Below, one piece after another: positions 16,775-24,419 of a DNA stretch of 64,000 nt; the first letter of the stretch is position 1, and each line of letters opens with the position of its first letter. Origin of the DNA: Salinimicrobium catena (lineage in GTDB: Bacteria > Bacteroidota > Bacteroidia > Flavobacteriales > Flavobacteriaceae); the NCBI RefSeq assembly GCF_900102915.1, contig NZ_FNGG01000008.1, positions 1 to 64,000 of the forward strand, read 5' to 3'. The notes below the pieces were generated by a model. That model did no database searches and had not been told where the DNA came from. It saw only the letters and a list, made by a program, of their open reading frames with translations. The translations under genes were made by a program, and so were the position numbers.

Positions 16775-18112
16775 ATGACTGCCCTTCAAGCGATATCTCC
16801 AATAGACGGAAGGTATTTTCAGAAAACAAAAGAACTTGCAGCTTTTTTTAGTGAAGAAGCCCTGATAGGATACCGAGTTAAAGTTGAAATAGAATATTTC
16901 ATTGCCCTGTGCCAATCAGGTTTGCCACAATTGAAAGAAGTAGAACAGCAGGCTTTTCCAAAACTGCAGAATCTCTACACGAATTTTTCTTCGGAGGATG
17001 CGCAGGCTATCAAGGATATCGAGAAAGTCACCAACCACGATGTAAAAGCGGTTGAGTATTTCATCAAGCAAAAGTTCGATGAACTGGGACTTTCGGCCCA
17101 CAAGGAATTCATTCATTTTGGACTTACCTCGCAGGACATCAATAATACCGCGGTTCCTTTAAGCATTAAGGATGCTATGGAAGCCGTTTATCTTCCTTCG
17201 CTTAACAGCCTTTTGGAAAAACTTTCTGAACTGGCTGCGGAATGGAAAGACATCCCTATGCTGGCCCGTACCCATGGGCAGCCGGCCTCTCCTACCCGCC
17301 TGGGAAAAGAGATCCAGGTTTTTGTACAGCGCCTGAAGGAGCAAATCGAATTTTTAAAGAAAATACCAAATGCGGCGAAGTTTGGAGGCGCAACCGGAAA
17401 TTTCAATGCCCACAAAGTAGCCTATCCCGATACCGACTGGAAGGCCTTCGGAAATCATTTCGTGGAAGATATTCTTGGGCTGCACCATTCCTTCCCTACT
17501 ACACAAATAGAACATTACGATCATATGGCCTCGCTTTTTGATGCCTTAAAAAGGATCAATACCATCATCCTTGATCTTGATAAAGACATCTGGTCTTATG
17601 TTTCTATGGACTACTTCAAGCAGAAGATCAAAAAAGGGGAAGTCGGCTCCTCGGCTATGCCGCATAAAGTGAACCCTATAGATTTTGAGAACAGTGAGGG
17701 AAATTTAGGCATCGCAAATGCCCTTTTCGAACACCTTTCTTCCAAACTGCCGGTAAGCCGCCTGCAGCGGGATCTTACAGACAGCACCGTGCTGAGGGTC
17801 ATTGGAGTACCGTTTGGTCATACTTTGATTGGATTCTCTTCTACGTTAAAAGGGCTTAACAAGCTTCTTCTTAATGAAACCAAACTCAATGCCGACCTTG
17901 AAAATAACTGGGCGGTGGTAGCCGAAGCCATTCAGACTATACTGAGACGCGAAGGTTTTGCCAATCCTTATGAAGCTCTTAAAGGACTCACCCGAACCAA
18001 TGAGGTGATCAACAAGGAAAGCATTTCAAACTTCATTGACGGGCTAGAAGTTTCTGAAGAGGTAAAGAAAGAACTCAAGCAGATCACTCCCCAAACATAC
18101 ACGGGGATATAA
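16775..18112 (+). CDS. purB: Adenylosuccinate lyase
   Basis: A 445-residue enzyme of the fumarase/aspartase superfamily. It acts twice in purine synthesis: cleaving SAICAR to AICAR and adenylosuccinate to AMP, releasing fumarate. The start MTALQAISPIDGRYFQKT is diagnostic. It also shows HEFIHFGLTSQDINNTAV-type residues (as HKEFIHFGLTSQDIN), LARTHGQPASPTRLGKE with the catalytic His, and the mobile signature loop GSSAMPHKVNPIDFENSEG. purL is in the same window at 53168 but not linked. A strong bidirectional terminator follows. Confidence 0.97.
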   Translation: MTALQAISPIDGRYFQKTKELAAFFSEEALIGYRVKVEIEYFIALCQSGLPQLKEVEQQAFPKLQNLYTNFSSEDAQAIKDIEKVTNHDVKAVEYFIKQKFDELGLSAHKEFIHFGLTSQDINNTAVPLSIKDAMEAVYLPSLNSLLEKLSELAAEWKDIPMLARTHGQPASPTRLGKEIQVFVQRLKEQIEFLKKIPNAAKFGGATGNFNAHKVAYPDTDWKAFGNHFVEDILGLHHSFPTTQIEHYDHMASLFDALKRINTIILDLDKDIWSYVSMDYFKQKIKKGEVGSSAMPHKVNPIDFENSEGNLGIANALFEHLSSKLPVSRLQRDLTDSTVLRVIGVPFGHTLIGFSSTLKGLNKLLLNETKLNADLENNWAVVAEAIQTILRREGFANPYEALKGLTRTNEVINKESISNFIDGLEVSEEVKKELKQITPQTYTGI

Positions 18113-18115
18113 AAC

Positions 18116-18149
18116 AAAGAGGCCCGATAAATTTCGGGCCTCTTTTTCT
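18116..18149. terminator. Bidirectional terminator, purB and DUF4252 operon
   Basis: AAAGAGGCCCG and CGGGCCTCTTT form a perfect stem of about 11 bp with a short AT loop, flanked by A- and T-runs. It ends purB on the plus strand and the sigma/DUF4252 operon on the minus strand. Confidence 0.9.
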
Positions 18150-18164
18150 TTAAAAGATCTGACA

Positions 18165-18716
18165 TCAGTCTTTGAACATGGTATTGAAGTTCTGAAGCCC
18201 CTGGACATCCAATTCTCCTTTTTCAAATGACCTGAACAGCTTGATGATCGCCTCGGGATTCATATCATCTCCCGTCACACGGGCAATTCCGAAACCTTTT
18301 TCTTCATCGCTGCCAAACACGATCAATTCATCTATGGCATCTTCTTCTCCCATATAGTACAGTTCGGCTTTGCGGTCTCCGCCGCCGTATTTCATCAAAA
18401 GGTTGTATTTATCAGACTTCAGGATGTTCGATAATTTCTCCTGTTCTTCCCGGAAAGCATCTTCGTTTTCAGCCTTTTTAGGAAAGCCAAGGATGTTCAC
18501 TTTCCTGATGGTCTCCAAAGTGGCTTTTTGTTCGGCAGTAAGCTTTGAGTTTTCACCTGTTAGCAAACTGGCCGGAATATCAAAAGCCAGGTACTGCTTG
18601 TCGTTCTGGTTCTCCACGTAAAACTCCTGAAGGCTTGTCTCATTTTCACATGAAACAAGCCCAAGGGTTAGTAGTACCAGTATTAAAACTGTCTTTTTCA
18701 TTTTAATTTGTTTCAA
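18165..18716 (-). CDS. DUF4252 lipoprotein
   Basis: A predicted lipoprotein of 178-183 residues. The N-terminus KKTVLILVLLTLGLVSCEN gives a lipobox with Cys as the anchor. The rest is a DUF4252-type soluble domain: FRSFEKGELDVQGLQNF near the C-terminus and an acidic middle. The likely start is the Met at 18701 (MKKTVLIL), since starting at 18716 would overlap the previous gene by 14 bases. It is the last gene of an operon: ECF sigma, membrane protein, DUF4252, DUF4252. Function is unknown; envelope-stress output or sensing is inference from the context. Confidence 0.8.
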   Translation of the reverse strand: MKQIKMKKTVLILVLLTLGLVSCENETSLQEFYVENQNDKQYLAFDIPASLLTGENSKLTAEQKATLETIRKVNILGFPKKAENEDAFREEQEKLSNILKSDKYNLLMKYGGGDRKAELYYMGEEDAIDELIVFGSDEEKGFGIARVTGDDMNPEAIIKLFRSFEKGELDVQGLQNFNTMFKD

Positions 18717-19227
18717 CTTTTTTCAACTCATCTCCTCCCGGGATCTTGAAGTCATTGGCCAACTTGGATACTTGTGCCAGGTTGATCTCTCCGGTGATGT
18801 TCAGGATAACAGAGACCGGTTTGGTCTTTTCGCGGCCTTCCATGAACATGAACAACTGGCTTACATAATCCTCACTCTTACCGGGTTTGTAGTAGAATTT
18901 CACCACTTTTCCGTCTTCAGAGACTCTCATGAGTTCTTCAAGGCCTCCTTTTTTTATGTAAGAAGAAACATCTGTAGCCATCTGCTTGCGAACGCCCTCC
19001 TGGGTGGAAGACAACACGCGCATTTCCTGCAGGTTCTCAATAAGGTCAATATAAGCCTGCGTTTCAGGATCATCGGCATTAAGGTCGATCTTGGTAAGCA
19101 GTTTAAACATTTTGCTCGTGATCACTACCGCATCCACTTCTTTCATATCCTCATATTTCTCGAAATTCTGAGCATTGGACAAGAAGGGTAATAACAGGGC
19201 CATTAAGGCTAAGGTTAATTTTTTCAT
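18703..19227 (-). CDS. DUF4252 secreted protein
   Basis: A 174-residue protein with a standard signal peptide (MKKLTLALMALLLPFLSNA, cleavage before QNFEK) and no lipobox cysteine. The mature part carries the DUF4252 pattern, with MKEVDAVVITSKMFKLL, a central GGLEELMRVSEDGKVVKFYY and the late SVILNITGEINLAQVSKLA. It overlaps or abuts its lipoprotein paralogue downstream and lies 10 bp after the membrane protein gene. Periplasmic location is predicted; the function is not known. Confidence 0.82.
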   Translation of the reverse strand: MKKLTLALMALLLPFLSNAQNFEKYEDMKEVDAVVITSKMFKLLTKIDLNADDPETQAYIDLIENLQEMRVLSSTQEGVRKQMATDVSSYIKKGGLEELMRVSEDGKVVKFYYKPGKSEDYVSQLFMFMEGREKTKPVSVILNITGEINLAQVSKLANDFKIPGGDELKKVETN

Positions 19228-19237
19228 CGTTTTTATC

Positions 19238-19675
19238 TTAAGGGTTTTTTACAATTTTATTTTTGGTACTATTAAATTCCTGCAGGTATCCCAGGTCTTC
19301 GGTTCCGGTATTCATGTACCGGGAAACCATTTCAAGGGCTTCTTTGGTTTTTTGCATGGCCAGCTCGGGATCTTCATAAGTACCGAACTCGTTCACTCTG
19401 CTGTTTTGGTCAAGGGCCACTCCCAGCAAGATCACTATACTTGCCGCAATGGCCACCCAGGAATAGACTTTCTTTCTTCCGGGTTTGATATTTACTTTTC
19501 CCGAATAGCATTCTTCTTTTGCCACACTAAAAAAGGTGAACATGGGGGCATATTGCTGCAAGTGCGGGGCCACATCACCCGATGTGAAGTAGGCTCTGAG
19601 CCTTTCTTCCTCCCTCACGGTAGTCTCTGCTTCCAGGTACTTCTCCAAAAGGGTTTCAATTGCTTTTGATTCCAT
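19238..19675 (-). CDS. Putative anti-sigma factor, single-pass membrane protein
   Basis: A 145-residue protein with an acidic cytoplasmic N-terminal part (MESKAIETLLEKYLEAETT) and one membrane helix around residues 70-87 (VAIAASIVILLGVAL). A short outer domain contains YEDPELAMQKTKEALEMVS and a conserved-looking YLQEFN stretch. Its gene overlaps the end of the sigma factor gene by 20 bases, which suggests translational coupling. That position and topology are those of an anti-sigma factor; sequence alone gives no recognisable anti-sigma domain, so the role is inferred. Confidence 0.7.
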   Translation of the reverse strand: MESKAIETLLEKYLEAETTVREEERLRAYFTSGDVAPHLQQYAPMFTFFSVAKEECYSGKVNIKPGRKKVYSWVAIAASIVILLGVALDQNSRVNEFGTYEDPELAMQKTKEALEMVSRYMNTGTEDLGYLQEFNSTKNKIVKNP

Positions 19676-20171
19676 AGCGGTGTCTTTTTATCATTTCTTC
19701 TTTTATCTTTTTTCGGGCTCTGCTCAGGGCCACTCTTATCGCTGTCTGCTGCATTCCGGTCATTTCAGCGATCTCTTCATATTCATATTGTTCTACTTCT
19801 CTAAGCTGGATCAGGATCTTTTGTTGCTCCGGAAGCTCCTGAATTATCTTCTGCACCCAGTTTAGATCATCATTTACCTCAACCTTATGCTGCAATGAAG
19901 CTTCTCCGCTTTCATAATTGCTGTGAACGATCCTCAAATTATTGTTCTGTTTCAGTTTTAACTGGTCCAGACAATGATTCTTGGTCACGGTCATGGCAAA
20001 AGCTTCCAGGTTGTTATAAGAACTTAACTGTTGTTTTCTGCTCCACAACTTCAGCATTACCTCCTGGACCGCATCTTCCGCAGCCTCTTTTGAAACCAGT
20101 AGCCGCAAGGCCATACGGTACATTTTGTCCTGTACCGGTTTCATGAGGTCTGTAAACTTTTGCTGTTTCAT
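19656..20171 (-). CDS. ECF-type RNA polymerase sigma factor
   Basis: About 171 residues with sigma region 2 (about residues 8-75: KMYRMALRLLVSKEAAEDAV, VMLKLWSRKQQL) and region 4 (ELPEQQKILIQLREVEQYEY, then EIAEMTGMQQTAIRVALSRA). There is no region 1 or 3, so it is an extracytoplasmic-function sigma factor. The frame extends to 20222, but MKQQKFTDLMKPVQDKMY is the better start. It heads an operon with a putative anti-sigma gene and two DUF4252 genes, and faces the S41 protease pair across 128 bp. Confidence 0.9.
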   Translation of the reverse strand: MKQQKFTDLMKPVQDKMYRMALRLLVSKEAAEDAVQEVMLKLWSRKQQLSSYNNLEAFAMTVTKNHCLDQLKLKQNNNLRIVHSNYESGEASLQHKVEVNDDLNWVQKIIQELPEQQKILIQLREVEQYEYEEIAEMTGMQQTAIRVALSRARKKIKEEMIKRHRYGIKSN

Positions 20172-20299
20172 TTTTTGGTTAGTAAGCTGTTTTTTATCGC
20201 CTCTTACCATTACGACGGCCACCTATCAATTTTGTTACCAAAAAGTTTCAATTTTTCTTTTATCCGTGTAATTTAGGGGCTTCCTCAATTGGTAAAACT

Positions 20300-21751
20300 A
20301 TGAAATTCCCTAAAACCCTACTCCTGTTCTGTTCCTTATTCCTTTTGGTTGGTTGTTATGATGACATGGATGATGTCATTAGACCGACATCCTCGCTCGA
20401 CATTAAAAATTTTATATGGCGAGGCATGAACAACATCTACCTGTATAAGGGGCAGGTGCCCGATCTTGCCGATGATCGTTTTGCTAACCAGGAGGAATTG
20501 AACGAATTCCTGAATACCTTTTCCTCTCCCGAAGACCTTTTTTATAATGGACTGGTGGCTGCTGAAGACGAATTCAGTTTCCTGGTTGATGATTACATAG
20601 AACTGGAAAAATCGTTGGATGGCATTAGGGTTTCCAACGGAATGGAATTCGGTTTAAGAAGATATAGCGAAGGCTCGAACAATGTACTTGGGTACGTAAG
20701 ATATGTGCTTCCCAATACTTCCGCAGAAGAAAAAGGCATAGAGAGAGGTATGATTTTTAATACTATTGACGGCGTACAACTGACCGTGGATAATTACTCC
20801 CGACTCCTGGAACCTGAAACTTATACCATTGGCCTGGCCAACATAGAAGACGGAACCATCTCTTCCACGGGTGAGACCATAACTCTTGAAAAAGAGGAGT
20901 ACACTACCAATCCTATTTTTATCTCTAAAATAATTCCTACGGAAAATGCCAGGGTCGGTTACCTCATGTATAACGGCTTTACGGGAACCTTCGACGGGGT
21001 ATTGAATGAAACCTTCGGATTATTCAAAGCTGAAAACATTACTCATCTTGTGGTTGATCTAAGGTATAATGGAGGAGGTTCTGTAGAAACGGCCAATGAC
21101 CTGGCCAGTATGATCACCGGGCAAAACAAAGGAGAGGTCTTCTACACCGAGCAGTGGAATGATGATTATCAAACCTATTTTGAAGAGAACAGCCCGGACG
21201 ATCTTATCAACAGGTTTAACTCCACTATAAGAACCGGGGAACAGATCAACAGCCTTAATCTTAACGAGGTGTATGTGATCACCACCCTAAGGACCGCCTC
21301 GGCCAGTGAACTGCTTATCAACGGACTTGATCCTTACATCAATGTGATCCAGGTTGGAGAGGCTACTACGGGGAAGTTTCAGGCTTCTACCACCCTTTAT
21401 GACTCGCCCGACTTTAACCGATCTGATGCCAATCCCGGCCATACCTATGCCATTCAGCCTTTGATCTACAAGACCCTAAATGCAGTGGGCCGTACAGACT
21501 ATTATAATGGCCTAGCTCCCGACATTGAGATCACAGAAGACATTGAAAATCTTGGCACTTTGGGTGATCCGCAGGAACCATTACTCAATGCTGCTTTAAA
21601 AGCAATTATGGGAATTCCCCAGGATTTTTCCGCTACCAAGCGAAGAACGATCTCCGGAGATATTGGAGGAAGCGGCATGGATGATCTGTTATATCAAAAA
21701 ATGTATTCCGAAAAGGAAGCCCTGCCTAAACAGCCTGAACAAATAAATTAA
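20300..21751 (+). CDS. S41 family peptidase, lipoprotein (copy 1)
   Basis: A 483-residue surface or periplasmic lipoprotein (signal peptide ending LLVGC, lipidated Cys19). An N-terminal helical domain (residues about 35-120) is followed by a PDZ-like region (NTSAEEKGIERGMIFNTIDG) and a tail-specific protease domain of the S41 family. The active-site Ser is in RTASASELLINGL and the paired Lys in EATTGKFQAST. LVVDLRYNGGGSVETA is the substrate-binding strand. It degrades unfolded or tagged proteins by analogy with C-terminal processing peptidases; the substrate is unknown. A close paralogue follows after 56 bp. Confidence 0.88.
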   Translation: MKFPKTLLLFCSLFLLVGCYDDMDDVIRPTSSLDIKNFIWRGMNNIYLYKGQVPDLADDRFANQEELNEFLNTFSSPEDLFYNGLVAAEDEFSFLVDDYIELEKSLDGIRVSNGMEFGLRRYSEGSNNVLGYVRYVLPNTSAEEKGIERGMIFNTIDGVQLTVDNYSRLLEPETYTIGLANIEDGTISSTGETITLEKEEYTTNPIFISKIIPTENARVGYLMYNGFTGTFDGVLNETFGLFKAENITHLVVDLRYNGGGSVETANDLASMITGQNKGEVFYTEQWNDDYQTYFEENSPDDLINRFNSTIRTGEQINSLNLNEVYVITTLRTASASELLINGLDPYINVIQVGEATTGKFQASTTLYDSPDFNRSDANPGHTYAIQPLIYKTLNAVGRTDYYNGLAPDIEITEDIENLGTLGDPQEPLLNAALKAIMGIPQDFSATKRRTISGDIGGSGMDDLLYQKMYSEKEALPKQPEQIN

Positions 21752-21807
21752 CTTTTATAGCTGAGACAGGAACCTTAGATTTACCAACTTAATACAAATG
21801 AGTGATT

Positions 21808-23307
21808 ATGAATAAATTATTATTCCCCCTACTGCTGCTTGCAATTCTTTTCGGATCCTGTTCCAAGGAAGATGATACCGTAGAACCTCAACCTAAAGAA
21901 GAAATACAACAGGAAAGACGAAATCTTGAAGTAGAGGAATTCATTTTTGGTGCAATGAATGAAATATATCTTTATGAAGCCGATGTGCCTCAGTTGCAAG
22001 ATGGATATTTTTCTTCTCAGGATGATTTTCTGGATTTCTTAGAAGGTTATAACGATCCTGTAAATCTCTATTATGACCTGGTAGCCGATCATGACCAGTT
22101 CAGCTTCATGACTGAAGATTATGTGGCTCTAGAAAAACTTCTAAACGAAGGAATTTCAGGTACTACAGGAATGAATTATAGGTTACACACATTTGGTAAT
22201 AACACTGATGTTTTTGGTTATGTTAGATATGTTATACCAGGCAGCCCTGCCGAAGAAGCAGGAGTTAAAAGAGGGGACTTTTTTACCGAGATTGACGGAA
22301 GCAGCTTAAACGTAAACAATTACCAACAACTTTTAGGTCAGGCTTCTTTTTCAATGAGAATTGATGAGTTAATAGATGACACAATTACCCATACCGATAA
22401 GGTAGTTGAACTGAGTAAAGTGGAGATTGCTGAAGATCCCATTTTTACACACAACGTATTTGAAATAGAAGGGGAGAACATAGGCTATCTTTTATATAAC
22501 GGCTTTACGCCAGATTTTGATGCACAGCTAAACAGTGTTTTCGGAGAATTTAAAAGCCGTAACATCTCCAGTCTTATCCTTGATTTAAGATACAATGGGG
22601 GCGGTAATGTAGAAACTGCTATTGATCTTTCAAGCATGATCACAGGCCAATTCAATGAGCAGATCATATTAAAGTATGAGTACAACCAATATTATCAAAC
22701 CTATTTTGAGCAAAACAGGCCAGAGGATCTTCTCATGTATTTCAATAATTCTATAAGAAATGGTGAATCTATTAACAGCCTTAACCTCACAAAAGTATAT
22801 GTTATCACTACCAGAAGTTCAGCTTCCGCAAGTGAATTGGTAATTCATGCTTTAGAGCCATATATAGATGTGGTACAAATAGGAGGAACTACACGAGGAA
22901 AATTCCAGGCTTCGGCTACTCTCTATGATTCTCCTAATTTAAGTTACACCAATAAGGACGGGGAAGTGCATGTAAACCCAAACCACAATTACGCCCTTCA
23001 GCCCCTTATTGTAAAATATGCAAACAAAGACGATGAATCGGACTTTGTTGACGGACTATTCCCAGATGTTGAAGCTTCGGAGGACTTAGGAAACCTGGGA
23101 ACTTTAGGTGATCCCAATGAAACCTTATTAAACGCAGCCATTAATACCGTGCTGGGAAAAGCCCCGGAACCGGCTAGCGCAATGCAAAAGAGAGTCGAAC
23201 AGGAATTCAAATTCATCTGGGAAAGCGATATGTTCAAACCCAACTATCAAAGAGTATATCTTGACAAGATCCATCTTCCAGAGATAATCCCTGCAGAATT
23301 GAATTAA
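21808..23307 (+). CDS. S41 family peptidase, lipoprotein (copy 2)
   Basis: A 499-residue paralogue of the upstream gene with the same layout: lipobox LLAILFGSC, helical domain, PDZ-like SPAEEAGVKRGDFFTEIDGS, and the S41 domain with LILDLRYNGGGNVETA. The Ser is in RSSASASELVIHAL and the Lys in TTRGKFQASAT. By eye it is more AT-rich than copy 1 and carries extra residues (NKDGEVHVNP) near the active site. The ATG at 21808 is preferred over the in-frame GTG at 21802. The pair probably shares one transcript ended by the terminator at 23324. Confidence 0.88.
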   Translation: MNKLLFPLLLLAILFGSCSKEDDTVEPQPKEEIQQERRNLEVEEFIFGAMNEIYLYEADVPQLQDGYFSSQDDFLDFLEGYNDPVNLYYDLVADHDQFSFMTEDYVALEKLLNEGISGTTGMNYRLHTFGNNTDVFGYVRYVIPGSPAEEAGVKRGDFFTEIDGSSLNVNNYQQLLGQASFSMRIDELIDDTITHTDKVVELSKVEIAEDPIFTHNVFEIEGENIGYLLYNGFTPDFDAQLNSVFGEFKSRNISSLILDLRYNGGGNVETAIDLSSMITGQFNEQIILKYEYNQYYQTYFEQNRPEDLLMYFNNSIRNGESINSLNLTKVYVITTRSSASASELVIHALEPYIDVVQIGGTTRGKFQASATLYDSPNLSYTNKDGEVHVNPNHNYALQPLIVKYANKDDESDFVDGLFPDVEASEDLGNLGTLGDPNETLLNAAINTVLGKAPEPASAMQKRVEQEFKFIWESDMFKPNYQRVYLDKIHLPEIIPAELN

Positions 23308-23323
23308 ATTGGAATCTTAGAAC

Positions 23324-23352
23324 AAAAAAATCCCGCGAGAGCGGGATTTTTT
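23324..23352. terminator. Bidirectional terminator after the S41 pair
   Basis: AAAATCCCGC, loop GAGA, GCGGGATTTTTT is a textbook hairpin with T-runs on both strands. It lies between the S41 gene and the convergent beta-propeller lipoprotein gene. Confidence 0.9.
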
Positions 23353-23375
23353 AATTCCAATATAGTCTGTGAAAT

Positions 23376-24419
23376 TTAATCATTAAAGTAGAATCCGTTT
23401 GGCCCTACACCTACTTCAATAGTCTCCAATAGTTCTCCTCCTGTAGTGAAAACTTGAACAAAACTATTGGAAGCAAAATCTCCACCGTCAGCAATAAAAA
23501 TGTGCTCATCCTTTACCTCAAAGCCATACATCACACCATAATCAGAATTACTATGGTACTCAATTAACGGACTGGCAGCAGGCTCTGTAGCAGTCGCCTC
23601 AATAAAGTATACGCCATTGTTTATGGTATAGTATATTTTCCCGTTTTCAACATTCAGATTTTGAGCCCCTGTTAAACCTTCAGAAGTGATTTCAGAAATG
23701 CTATTATGAGTAGACAGATCAAAGCTTTCTAATCTTCCGGAAGACAAGGCATACAGCATGTTATTTTCAATATCTATCGAATTCAACCCATCCCCTGTTG
23801 TAATTGTTCCTTCTATGGTATTATTCGAAGGATTGAAGATGCTAATTTGATTTCCTGATCCATACGCGGCATTTTGCACATACAGGAGTCCGTTTCCTTC
23901 AATAATATCTTCAACGACAGAACCGGCAATCACAGTTTCCTCGACTGTAAGGGACTCAATATCTATTACCGCGATATAATCATCGTCACTGCTGTCCCAG
24001 GCAGCCTGGTTGGTCACATAGGCTTTACCACCTACAGCCACACCATAACGGGGCGCTGCAAGGCCGCTGTCAATCTTTCCTGCCAGTTCAAAGGTGTAAC
24101 GATCTACTACTGTTATAAGATTAGATCCGCCAGATATAATAAAAGCCAGTTCTTCTGTAAAGAATATTGATTGCGCATAATTCCCAAGGTCATCGCCGTC
24201 ATTTACTGCAGCATAGATCTCCTGCTCGGCGCTTTGAAGGCCACTCCTGATGAAGGTCACGGTACCCGCTGACTGAGAACCTTCATTGAGAACAAAAATT
24301 CCGTCAACATAATCTCCGGCAGGAGAGGGTTGTTCAAGAACTGTATCGTCATCCTTATTACAGGAATTGAATAGGAAGGCGGCAAAAACAACTAAAAGCA
24401 ATTTGATAATTCTCATCAT
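23376..24419 (-). CDS. BtuG-like beta-propeller surface lipoprotein (YncE-like)
   Basis: A 347-residue lipoprotein (lipobox LFNSC, followed by the acidic NKDDD, a pattern linked to surface export in Bacteroidota). The mature part consists of repeated blades of the YncE/DUF5074 style, such as NLITVVDRYTFELAGKI, DYIAVIDIESLTVEETV and NQISIFNPSNNTIEGTI. It begins on the base next to the TonB-receptor stop and is therefore under the same cobalamin riboswitch. In Bacteroides the beta-propeller lipoprotein BtuG caps BtuB and captures B12 with very high affinity. A similar role is inferred here from fold and position, not shown. Confidence 0.75.
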   Translation of the reverse strand: MMRIIKLLLVVFAAFLFNSCNKDDDTVLEQPSPAGDYVDGIFVLNEGSQSAGTVTFIRSGLQSAEQEIYAAVNDGDDLGNYAQSIFFTEELAFIISGGSNLITVVDRYTFELAGKIDSGLAAPRYGVAVGGKAYVTNQAAWDSSDDDYIAVIDIESLTVEETVIAGSVVEDIIEGNGLLYVQNAAYGSGNQISIFNPSNNTIEGTITTGDGLNSIDIENNMLYALSSGRLESFDLSTHNSISEITSEGLTGAQNLNVENGKIYYTINNGVYFIEATATEPAASPLIEYHSNSDYGVMYGFEVKDEHIFIADGGDFASNSFVQVFTTGGELLETIEVGVGPNGFYFND

